Positions 4,957 to 11,550 of a stretch of 23,745 nt of DNA are shown piece after piece. Positions within the stretch are counted from its first letter, which is position 1; each line of letters begins with the position of its first letter. Source of the DNA: a virus. A model generated the notes under the pieces. The model ran no database searches. It worked only from the letters and a program-made list of their open reading frames with translations, and was not told the origin of the DNA. The translations under genes and the position numbers were made by a program. The stretch is taken from IMG/VR virus record IMGVR_UViG_3300042542_000320, positions 1 through 23,745 of that record; one strand, 5' to 3'.

Positions 4957-5275
4957 CGACCATTTTTGCCCTATTTCTAAAGGTCTTATCGTGCTTAGTC
5001 CACGCTTGGGTGGAAGTATTCCAACGGCTTGCATGAATCATCTCGTGAGCCATAGTCCTAATTACTGTGTCTAAATGCCCACACCTAGCGTCAGATATAG
5101 TTATGGTATGGGCGTGTTTTTCCCCATCGTCATATAAATAAGTACCCATAGCGTCAAAGTCGCTATCAACGATAAACTTACATTCTTCAGGTAGGGGCAA
5201 ATCCCAAGACGCAAACGGCTCGCAGCAATACAACATGGCATAGATGTTTTCAATAATCTTAGGCGTTAATTTCAT
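4922..5275 (-). CDS. SprT-like zinc metalloprotease
   Basis: A 117-aa protein with the zinc-binding helix HEMIH (residues 77-81) and a downstream His95 in 'WTKHDKTFRNRA', matching the HExxH...H layout of SprT/SPRTN-like proteases. It is reduced to the catalytic core and lacks an obvious DNA-binding zinc finger. In cells this family removes DNA-protein crosslinks; a phage version may clear protein from DNA or process a host target. The gene shares ATGA (5272-5275) with the upstream phosphoesterase, so the two are cotranscribed leftward. Confidence 0.75.
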   Translation of the reverse strand: MKLTPKIIENIYAMLYCCEPFASWDLPLPEECKFIVDSDFDAMGTYLYDDGEKHAHTITISDARCGHLDTVIRTMAHEMIHASRWNTSTQAWTKHDKTFRNRAKMVATELGFDPLEL

Positions 5276-6231
5276 ACTTTTAGTAATTGACCTCGAAAGT
5301 AAATTAAACCCTCATCCTCATTAATAACCTCTGCCAATTCAGGTGGCATCATTTTGCCGTTAATAAAGGTCAATACTGCAAAACCTGCTCTCCAGTTGAC
5401 TGGATTGTTTTCTGTGTACATAAACTGGCTATCTTTAATACAAGCCATTGTTCCAGTATCTACGCCATACCTAGTGCCTGTATAGTCAGACCAAGGCGTA
5501 ATTTTAAGAGAATGTAGATGCCCCGTAACAAAGCTAGTACCTGATTTAATCGTGTTGTTATAAACTGCATGGATGCCGTTATGCCACCGATGCTTAATCA
5601 TGCAAGTTTGATTAACCATAATAGCCCAATACCATTTCCAATGAGGTGTATGGTCTGCAATATCAAAACCTTTGATGCCCTCGTATTGGGGTAAAACATT
5701 GGATAGCTTGCCTGAAAAGCGTAAATCGTGGTTTCCAATCGTAATCATTAACTTACAACCTGCTGGTCGTACTCGCTCAATATCCCCAAGTCGTTCTTGT
5801 ATTTCGTCTAGTTCTTCTTTGACTGTCGGGCCTTTTTGCCAACCAATGCGATGATGGGCTGAGATACTAGCAAAGTCGGCTATATCCCCATTAAGAATCA
5901 CAATCTTTGGTTTTAAATACTTTACAAACTCAATAAACCCTCGGTGGGCTGTAGTTACATATTGCGGGTTATAGTGGCAATCCGACCCAACCAAGATAAC
6001 GCCATTTTCAATGGTGACATTTGCTTGCATTTGCTCGTCAGGAATGTAAATCTTAGGCATCCCATTAGGTTGTAAAGCATCTAAAACTATGTCATGTTCT
6101 TGTTCTATGGTTCTGCGTCTTTTTAAAGTATTGCGTACACTAATACCAATCGCATGACTAACTTTTTCAGGGGATTGATGTTCTTTCCAAAGAGCTATAA
6201 ACTCCTCATCACTACACGCTTTTCGTGCCAT
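5272..6231 (-). CDS. Calcineurin-like metallophosphoesterase with N-terminal HTH-like segment
   Basis: A 319-aa protein. Metal-binding motifs appear in order: 'GSDCH' (Asp84, His86), 'NGDIAD' (Asp116), 'GNHD' (166-169), a His near 221 and 'GHLH' (237-240). These define the calcineurin-like phosphoesterase fold. Residues about 5-45 ('EFIALWKEHQSPEKVSHAIG' and following) look like a helix-turn-helix leader, which is often present in phage members of this family. Substrates could be DNA, nucleotides or phosphoproteins; the sequence does not decide. It heads a leftward pair with the SprT-like protease; AAGG lies 8 nt before ATG 6231. Confidence 0.8.
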   Translation of the reverse strand: MARKACSDEEFIALWKEHQSPEKVSHAIGISVRNTLKRRRTIEQEHDIVLDALQPNGMPKIYIPDEQMQANVTIENGVILVGSDCHYNPQYVTTAHRGFIEFVKYLKPKIVILNGDIADFASISAHHRIGWQKGPTVKEELDEIQERLGDIERVRPAGCKLMITIGNHDLRFSGKLSNVLPQYEGIKGFDIADHTPHWKWYWAIMVNQTCMIKHRWHNGIHAVYNNTIKSGTSFVTGHLHSLKITPWSDYTGTRYGVDTGTMACIKDSQFMYTENNPVNWRAGFAVLTFINGKMMPPELAEVINEDEGLIYFRGQLLKV

Positions 6232-6260
6232 AGCATACCTTTAGATGGTAAAGTTAGCAT

Positions 6261-6288
6261 ATATTAACCGATTACTGTTAAAAAACAA
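6261..6288 (-). promoter_or_regulatory. Candidate leftward promoter of phosphoesterase/SprT pair
   Basis: On the complement strand, TTGTTT (6283-6288) and TAATAT (6261-6266) are separated by 16 nt. It sits in the 56-nt divergent gap and would initiate about 20 nt before the ATG at 6231. For the rightward gene at 6288 I find only weak matches and no Shine-Dalgarno. Confidence 0.45.
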
Positions 6289-6581
6289 TGGCATACGCTA
6301 AAAGAACCGATGAAAATCAAACAGAAATAGTAAAAACCCTAAGAAATGCGGGTGCTGATGTTTATATTCTATCAATGGTAGGCAGAGGAATACCTGACTT
6401 GATGGTATGTTTTAACGGAGAAACTATCTTGATGGAAGTCAAGCGTGATGCTAAAGCTAAGTTCACCGCAGACCAACTTAAATTTATAGCCAATTGGAAG
6501 GGCGGGCCACTAAGTCGGGTTGATAGCCCTGAAGCTGCACTTAGAGCCATAGGACTAATTCGTGTTAGTGAACAATCTTAA
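6288..6581 (+). CDS. VRR-NUC domain nuclease
   Basis: A 97-aa protein with the compact VRR-NUC pattern: 'GRGIPDLMVCFNGETILMEVKR', i.e. Asp37 then Glu50-Val-Lys52, preceded by a helix with Glu13 and followed by 'TADQLKFIANWKGG'. VRR-NUC proteins are small restriction-fold nucleases, often Holliday-junction resolvase-like in phages. No Shine-Dalgarno sequence is visible before ATG 6288 (upstream is TTAAAAAACA), so initiation may be weak or leaderless. It overlaps the next gene by 20 nt. Confidence 0.8.
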   Translation: MAYAKRTDENQTEIVKTLRNAGADVYILSMVGRGIPDLMVCFNGETILMEVKRDAKAKFTADQLKFIANWKGGPLSRVDSPEAALRAIGLIRVSEQS

Positions 6582-7242
6582 GGTCACCGAATACACCCAA
6601 GACTACTATGACGAGCATAAAGACGCTGGTCTAGATTATCTTGGTCATGGCTATTGGCAAGAGGAATACGCCAAAATGGTTGTAGAAGCCTGTAAAACGC
6701 CCACAGACGGGTTTGTAGTAGATGCTGGGTGTGCGTGTGGCTCTATCCTAAAAGGCTTTCATAAGCTCAATATGCGTGTTTTAGGAGTAGATTTAAATGA
6801 TGCCATGATTGGGTTAGGTCGTACCCACTTTGAGTATTACGCCAATGAATTGGTTTGTGGGTCTATTGCTAACACCCCCGCCCTATCTGAAAGTGTTGAT
6901 TTGGTGCATACCGCCCAAGTCTTAGAGCATATCCCCGAAGAACAGATGGATGCCATTCTTCAAGAATTTTCAAGAATTATCAAGAAATTAGGGCGTTTGT
7001 TTATTTGTTTAGATGCCGTAAAGGATGGGGAAACCAAAGAAATGTATATGGGCGACCCTACACATTGCAATATTCAGCCCATTGAATACTGGTACAGGCT
7101 ATTCCAAAAGCATGGATTTATGTTTGATGTCGAGGCATATAACAAATTTGTTAGGTCTAAATACAAACCGACAGAGAATAAAGACGATAACTTTTTTAAC
7201 GCCTACCCTTATTGGAGTGTATGGATTTTGCAAAAAACCTAA
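6562..7242 (+). CDS. Class I SAM-dependent methyltransferase
   Basis: A 226-aa protein with motif I 'VVDAGCACGS' (residues 52-61), the acidic end of strand 2 'GVDLN' (Asp77) and 'VDLVHTAQVLEHIPEE' (motif IV/post region), a Methyltransf_11-type layout. The GTG at 6562 has AGGA 7 nt upstream and is preferred to a second GTG at 6568. No DNA-binding or target-recognition motif is seen, so the substrate may be a small molecule, sugar, lipid or protein. The gene overlaps the VRR-NUC gene and so lies in the same transcript. Confidence 0.75.
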   Translation: MLVNNLKVTEYTQDYYDEHKDAGLDYLGHGYWQEEYAKMVVEACKTPTDGFVVDAGCACGSILKGFHKLNMRVLGVDLNDAMIGLGRTHFEYYANELVCGSIANTPALSESVDLVHTAQVLEHIPEEQMDAILQEFSRIIKKLGRLFICLDAVKDGETKEMYMGDPTHCNIQPIEYWYRLFQKHGFMFDVEAYNKFVRSKYKPTENKDDNFFNAYPYWSVWILQKT

Positions 7243-7248
7243 TATAAT
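7243..7248 (+). promoter_or_regulatory. Perfect -10 box before the 7270 gene
   Basis: TATAAT at 7243-7248 overlaps the stop of the methyltransferase gene; the -35 region (around 7220-7225) is poor. Initiation near 7255 would give a very short leader carrying the AAGGAG ribosome-binding site. Confidence 0.4.
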
Positions 7249-7269
7249 TGGGTATGTAAAGGAGATTCT

Positions 7270-7626
7270 ATGGAAAATTGTGCATTATTTGTAGCTACAT
7301 TGCTACATTCTGCGACTAACACGCATTTCTTCCATTTCACAACGGATTCCTACTCACGCCACAAAGCGTTGCAAAAATACTACGAAGCTATTGTAGATTT
7401 AACTGACAGCTTTGCTGAATCCCACGCTGGCAAGTATGGCAAATTTACCGCATTTCCAAGCGTGTACCACCAACCTAAAGACCCAGTTAAATACATGGAA
7501 TCGCTACAAAACTTTGTAGCTGATGCCCGTCAAGATTTGCCGCAAGATTCTGAACTACAGAACATCATTGATGAGATTGCAGACCTTATCAATTCCACGA
7601 CTTATAAACTTAAGTTCTTGAAATAA
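7270..7626 (+). CDS. Phage DUF5856-like helical protein (ferritin-like pattern)
   Basis: A 118-aa all-helical protein: 'LFVATLLHSATNTHFFHFTT', 'SYSRHKALQKYYEAIVDLTD', 'FAESHAGKYG' and a long C-terminal helix. Spaced His, Glu and Asp residues on successive helices recall ferritin/Dps-like four-helix bundles and the phage family DUF5856, which I recall only loosely. A strong AAGGAG precedes ATG by 5 nt. It may protect or organise DNA, but metal binding is not proved by the sequence. Confidence 0.6.
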   Translation: MENCALFVATLLHSATNTHFFHFTTDSYSRHKALQKYYEAIVDLTDSFAESHAGKYGKFTAFPSVYHQPKDPVKYMESLQNFVADARQDLPQDSELQNIIDEIADLINSTTYKLKFLK

Positions 7627-7637
7627 AAGGATAAATT

Positions 7638-7886
7638 ATGCCTTTGACTATGCAAGATTCTAGCAAATTGGTGGATATGTTACGAAGTTCAGCAATCTTG
7701 CCAGCCGCCAAAATAGACGGCGATGTATTTGTTCGTGCCGCTCAAAGTGCTGGGATTCCTGATGACATGAATACCTTAAACAAAATAGTAAGTTTAGTAA
7801 ATCAAGGTAAATCCCCAAACGAAGCCGCCTTAATTGTGGCTGGAAAACTACAAGGAGTTCAAAATGCCACTAGTCAAATCAAGTAA
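7638..7886 (+). CDS. Hypothetical 82-aa protein
   Basis: It begins MPLTMQDSSKLVDMLRSSAI and contains 'PNEAALIVAGKLQGVQ' near the end. It is predicted mostly helical. AAAGGA lies 5 nt upstream of ATG 7638. Its 3' end overlaps the next gene, which starts at 7864. It may be a small virion-associated protein given its position near small basic proteins. No family recognised. Confidence 0.7.
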   Translation: MPLTMQDSSKLVDMLRSSAILPAAKIDGDVFVRAAQSAGIPDDMNTLNKIVSLVNQGKSPNEAALIVAGKLQGVQNATSQIK

Positions 7887-8049
7887 CAAAGAAGCCGTAG
7901 GCAAAAACATCAAAAAAGAGATGGAAGCTGGCAAACCTAAGAAACAAGCCGTAGCCATTGCTCTTGCAACTGAGCGTAAATACGCTAAAGGCAACCGCAA
8001 GAATAAGCTAGAAGAAGCCTACGGCAAATACATCGAAGAAAAAGCATGA
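7864..8049 (+). CDS. Small basic protein (KKQAVAIAL motif)
   Basis: A 61-aa lysine-rich protein beginning MPLVKSSNKEAVGKNIKKEM. The stretch 'AGKPKKQAVAIALATERK' is a recurring phage motif whose role is not established. ATG 7864 has AAGGAG exactly 6 nt upstream; an in-frame ATG at 7834 lacks this. Strong positive charge suggests nucleic-acid binding. It is coupled to the next gene by ATGA (8046-8049). Confidence 0.75.
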   Translation: MPLVKSSNKEAVGKNIKKEMEAGKPKKQAVAIALATERKYAKGNRKNKLEEAYGKYIEEKA

Positions 8050-8348
8050 GTAGGCAAGACCAAATTCGTGCAGCAATGGATAAGCACGATAAGCCAATAC
8101 CTAAGACTACAACAGGTAAAGGTAAGAATTACTTGCCAACAGAGCAAGGGGCTGGGATGACCGCCAAAGGTCGTGAAGCCTACAATCGTAAGAACAACGC
8201 CAATTTAAAAGCCCCCGCCCCAAATCCTAAGACTGATGCCGATAAGGGTAGAAAAGCTAGTTTTTGTGCAAGAATGGGTGGGGTAGTAGCAAAGAGCAAG
8301 AACGCTGAACGAGCAAAAGCAAGCATGAGGAGATGGAACTGTGGCTAA
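8046..8348 (+). CDS. DUF6321-like basic protein
   Basis: A 100-aa, highly basic protein. The core 'REAYNRKNNANLKAPAPNPK' followed by 'GRKASFCARMGGV' and the ending 'RAKASMRRWNCG' match the phage family I know as DUF6321 (AYNRxTGxNLKAPxPxxK...RKKSFCARM...RKWxC). Two conserved-looking Cys residues (in SFCARM and RWNCG) are present. Likely DNA-associated because of its charge, but its role is unknown. It overlaps both neighbours. Confidence 0.75.
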   Translation: MSRQDQIRAAMDKHDKPIPKTTTGKGKNYLPTEQGAGMTAKGREAYNRKNNANLKAPAPNPKTDADKGRKASFCARMGGVVAKSKNAERAKASMRRWNCG

Positions 8349-8535
8349 ACAAGGACTATACGCAAACATCCACGCTAAGCGTGAGCGAATCAAAGCTGGT
8401 TCAGGCGAAAAGATGAACAAGGTTGGTAGCAAAGATGCCCCTACTAAGCAAGACTTTATTGAGTCGGCTAAGACTGCAAAACCGCCCAAAAAGACTAGAA
8501 AACAAATGCTTACCGATAAGATGAAGGATATGTAA
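8341..8535 (+). CDS. Small basic phage protein (GLYANIHAKRERI motif)
   Basis: A 64-aa basic protein from GTG 8341, with GAGGAG about 9 nt upstream. It begins 'AKQGLYANIHAKRERIKAGS' and continues 'GEKMNKVGSKDAPTKQDFIE', a pattern I recall from small proteins of many marine and freshwater phages. It overlaps the preceding gene by 8 nt and the next by one base. Function unknown; the conserved motif suggests a virion or DNA-binding role. Confidence 0.7.
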   Translation: MAKQGLYANIHAKRERIKAGSGEKMNKVGSKDAPTKQDFIESAKTAKPPKKTRKQMLTDKMKDM

Positions 8536-8681
8536 TGTTTAAAAAAGAAAAGATTAAACCTGAAAACTCTTTGTTGCAACCGCACAAACAGACCACGCTA
8601 GAAAAGAACGAAGATAAGCGTATGAAGCGTAAAGCAGAGCTATCTAAGCACTTTAACCAATTTGTTAAACAGATGGCATAA
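8535..8681 (+). CDS. Small basic 48-aa protein
   Basis: ATG at 8535 shares its A with the preceding TAA (TAATG), and the frame ends at TAA 8679-8681. The product begins MFKKEKIKPENSLLQPHKQT and is rich in Lys and Gln, with a predicted C-terminal helix ('MKRKAELSKHFNQFVKQMA'). It continues the run of tiny basic genes. No family recognised. Confidence 0.6.
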   Translation: MFKKEKIKPENSLLQPHKQTTLEKNEDKRMKRKAELSKHFNQFVKQMA

Positions 8682-8734
8682 ACTTAGTTTTAGTATTAGA
8701 ATTTACCCTAACTAAATCAATCACTTGAGGTAGT

Positions 8735-9877
8735 ATGGAAATCAAAGAAGTCGAAGTATCGGCACTAATCCCTTATGCCAAAAATTCACGCACCCACGAT
8801 GATGCTCAGGTAGCCCAAATTGCCGCCAGTATCAAAGAATTTGGGTGGACTAACCCTATATTAGTTGATGGCGATAAAGGCGTTATAGCGGGGCATGGCA
8901 GGCTATTAGCCGCAAGAAAGCTGGGTATGGCTAAAGTACCTACGATTGAGCTTAAAGACATGACAGAAGCCCAAAAAAAGGCTTATGTGATAGCTGATAA
9001 TAAATTGGCATTAAACGCTGGGTGGGATACAAACTTTCTGTCGCTAGAGCTACAAGAGCTAAAAGACCAAGACTTTGACCTAACGCTACTTGGCTTTGAC
9101 GATAAAGAACTAGACGCTTTACTAGCCCCCGAAACAACTGAAGGGCTAACCGATGAAGATAGCGTACCTGACACGCCAATCGAACCTAAAACCAAGTTAG
9201 GCGATATATATATTCTTGGAAATCATAGACTTATGTGCGGTGATAGCACTAGTATTGATGCTGTAGAAAAGTTAATGGATGGCAATAGCGTTGATTTAAT
9301 CTTTACAGACCCACCATACAATGTGGCGTTTAATGGGCGTAGTGGTAAACATGATGTAATTAAAAATGATGACCTACCTGAACATGAGTTTGAAAACTTT
9401 ATATTGGAAGTATGTAGCGTAATTAAGGTGCTTGACCCAAAAGCCTATTATGTGTGGTGTAACTGGAACTTTTATGGTTTGTTGCAACGCAACCTAAAGT
9501 TTAAGACCTGCATAGTTTGGGCTAAAAATGTATTTGGTATGGGGCAGGGCTATAGGCATCAGCATGAGTTTTGTTTGTTTAACGGCAAAATTGATGAAGT
9601 AATTAAAAATGAATCTGACTTGTGGGAAATAAAAAAAGACCACAATTATGTGCATCCTACGCAAAAACCAGTTGCTTTGTCTGTAAGGGCATTTGGTAAC
9701 CACATCAAATTGCTAAATGTATTGGACTTATTTGGTGGCTCAGGCTCAACTTTAATAGGTGCAGAGCAAACTGGTCGCAAGGCTTTTTTAATGGAATTAG
9801 ACCCTAAATACTGCGATGTAATAGTCAAGCGTTGGGAAGACTTTACGGGCAAAAAAGCTGTTTTATCGGAGTTATAA
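8735..9877 (+). CDS. ParB-like domain fused to DNA N6-adenine/N4-cytosine methyltransferase
   Basis: A 380-aa protein. Residues 3-130 are a ParB/sulfiredoxin-like domain with 'VIAGHGRLLAARKLGM' (about 50-65). The methyltransferase half has 'DLIFTDPPYNV' (DPPY at 192-195), 'HPTQKP' (307-312), then 'DLFGGSGSTLIGAEQTG' (331 on) and 'MELDPKYCDVI'. Catalytic motif before SAM motif marks a beta-class amino-methyltransferase. This fusion is widespread in phages and often sits next to terminase. It likely methylates phage DNA, perhaps to evade restriction or mark DNA for packaging; the ParB half may bind a nucleotide or DNA. No paired restriction enzyme is evident. Confidence 0.85.
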   Translation: MEIKEVEVSALIPYAKNSRTHDDAQVAQIAASIKEFGWTNPILVDGDKGVIAGHGRLLAARKLGMAKVPTIELKDMTEAQKKAYVIADNKLALNAGWDTNFLSLELQELKDQDFDLTLLGFDDKELDALLAPETTEGLTDEDSVPDTPIEPKTKLGDIYILGNHRLMCGDSTSIDAVEKLMDGNSVDLIFTDPPYNVAFNGRSGKHDVIKNDDLPEHEFENFILEVCSVIKVLDPKAYYVWCNWNFYGLLQRNLKFKTCIVWAKNVFGMGQGYRHQHEFCLFNGKIDEVIKNESDLWEIKKDHNYVHPTQKPVALSVRAFGNHIKLLNVLDLFGGSGSTLIGAEQTGRKAFLMELDPKYCDVIVKRWEDFTGKKAVLSEL

Positions 9878-9879
9878 AA

Positions 9880-10215
9880 ATGGCAGAAAAAGGCAGACCC
9901 GCACATAAACCAACTAAAGAAAGCCAAGATACCGCTAAACGCTTATCTGCATTGGGTGTACCCCATGAGGATATAGCTAGTAGGCTAAAGATTAGTGCTG
10001 ATACTTTGGTCAAATATTACAAAGAAGAACTAGACGAAGGGCGTATAGACGCTAATGCTGCAATTGCTGGCACATTGTTTAGCCAAGCCAAGAAGGGCAA
10101 TACGGCTGCCGCTATCTTTTGGCTAAAGACTAGGGCTAGGTGGAAAGAAACCCAAGTTAACGAGGTCACAGGCCAAGATGGTGGCGATATAAAGATTTCT
10201 TGGGCAGATGCCTAA
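9880..10215 (+). CDS. terS: Terminase small subunit
   Basis: A 111-aa protein. Residues about 15-47 ('DTAKRLSALGVPHEDIASRL' and following) form a helix-turn-helix for recognising the packaging site, followed by an oligomerisation-type helix region containing 'KKGNTAAAIFWLKTRARWKE', a signature of many phage TerS proteins. ATG 9880 has CGGAG 8 nt upstream; the frame is open to 9832 but that part overlaps the methyltransferase. Its stop overlaps the terL start by 8 nt. Confidence 0.8.
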   Translation: MAEKGRPAHKPTKESQDTAKRLSALGVPHEDIASRLKISADTLVKYYKEELDEGRIDANAAIAGTLFSQAKKGNTAAAIFWLKTRARWKETQVNEVTGQDGGDIKISWADA

Positions 10216-11548
10216 CATAAAGCTAAAGTACCGCCCTAGACCTATATTTGCTGACTTTCATGAGCGTAAGCAACGATGGTCTATTGTTATTGCCCACCGC
10301 AGGGCTGGTAAGACTGTAGCCTGTATTAATGACCTTATCATTAAGGCTGGATTGGAGAACAAACCCAATGGTAGATATGCCTATATTGCCCCGTATCATA
10401 GCCAAGCCAAATCTATTGCTTGGGATTACTTGCTTAGGTTTAGTGAGCCTTTGTATCGCAGACATAACCAATCAGAGCTGTGGGTTGAGCTTATCAACGG
10501 GTCAAGAATTCGTCTATTTGGTGCAGACAATCCTGACGCATTACGGGGTATGTACCTAGACGGGGTAATCCTAGACGAGTACGCTGACATGAAACCTAGC
10601 GTATGGGGTGCAGTTTTAAGACCACTTTTAAGCGATAGAATGGGTTGGGCCGTTTTTATTGGCACACCAAAAGGCCATAACGCCTTTTATGACATATATC
10701 AGACCGCAGAGATAAACAAAGCGGATTGGTTTAGCAAGGTTTTAAGGGCTAGTAAGACTAAAATCCTACCCCAAGCCGAATTAGATGATGCCCTAAAGTC
10801 TATGTCTATCGACCAATACCAACAAGAGTTTGAGTGTAGCTTTGAAGCTGCCATACTTGGGGCTATATATGGCACAGAGATGCGATTACTGACCGATGCG
10901 GGGCGTATTGATAAGGTTGAGTGCGATACCCTATTCCCTGTGCATACGGCTTGGGACTTGGGCTTTAACGATGCTACGGCTATTTGGTGGTATCAGGTTG
11001 TGCATGGAGAGATACGGGTATTGGATTACCATGAAGCACATGGGCAACCTATTCCTTATTATGCTAACCAAATCAAAGAACGACCATACGAATATGGTAC
11101 ACATTGGCTACCGCATGACGCTAGAGCAAAGACTCTAGCAAGCGGTGGTAAGTCGATAATTGAACAATTAATAGATAAATTGCCCCTAAAAAGCGGAAAT
11201 TTGTTTAAAATCGTACCTAATCTGTCATTACAAGACGGCATACAAGCTACAAGAATGGCGTTAAGTCGCACTTGGTTTGATGCCATGAAGTGTTCAGAAG
11301 GCATTGAATGTTTGCGTCAGTACCAACGGGAATACGATGAAGATAAGAAAGTATTTAGAGATAAGCCTAGACATGATTGGACAAGTCATGGAGCGGATGC
11401 TTTTAGGATGCTTTCTGTGGCTTGGCGAGATGAAGCAGAAATTGCGAAGCAAAACGCACCGATTCGTGGCATCGTTGTTGGACAGAATGAGGTTACGCTA
11501 GAGGAAATGTGGAAATCTACGCCACGAATTACTAATCAAAGGTATTAA
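10208..11548 (+). CDS. terL: Terminase large subunit
   Basis: A 446-aa packaging motor. The ATPase has a Walker A variant 'AHRRAGKT' (29-36), Walker B 'GVILDEYADM' (Asp123-Glu124) and coupling motif 'GTPKG' (152-156). The RNase-H-fold nuclease carries acidic residues in 'HTAWDLG' (Asp250), 'PHDA' (Asp304) and 'HGADAFR' (Asp397). Length and order are normal for a headful- or cos-type large terminase. It pumps DNA into the prohead through the portal encoded next. The neighbouring gene set favours P22-like headful packaging, but this is inference. Confidence 0.93.
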   Translation: MPNIKLKYRPRPIFADFHERKQRWSIVIAHRRAGKTVACINDLIIKAGLENKPNGRYAYIAPYHSQAKSIAWDYLLRFSEPLYRRHNQSELWVELINGSRIRLFGADNPDALRGMYLDGVILDEYADMKPSVWGAVLRPLLSDRMGWAVFIGTPKGHNAFYDIYQTAEINKADWFSKVLRASKTKILPQAELDDALKSMSIDQYQQEFECSFEAAILGAIYGTEMRLLTDAGRIDKVECDTLFPVHTAWDLGFNDATAIWWYQVVHGEIRVLDYHEAHGQPIPYYANQIKERPYEYGTHWLPHDARAKTLASGGKSIIEQLIDKLPLKSGNLFKIVPNLSLQDGIQATRMALSRTWFDAMKCSEGIECLRQYQREYDEDKKVFRDKPRHDWTSHGADAFRMLSVAWRDEAEIAKQNAPIRGIVVGQNEVTLEEMWKSTPRITNQRY

Positions 11549-11550
11549 CT

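Noticed and set aside
8205-8585. Leftward 126-codon frame
   Set aside because: It is antisense to three coupled basic genes whose motifs are recognisable; the Phe/Cys/Ser-rich product is a typical shadow of Lys-rich coding sequence.
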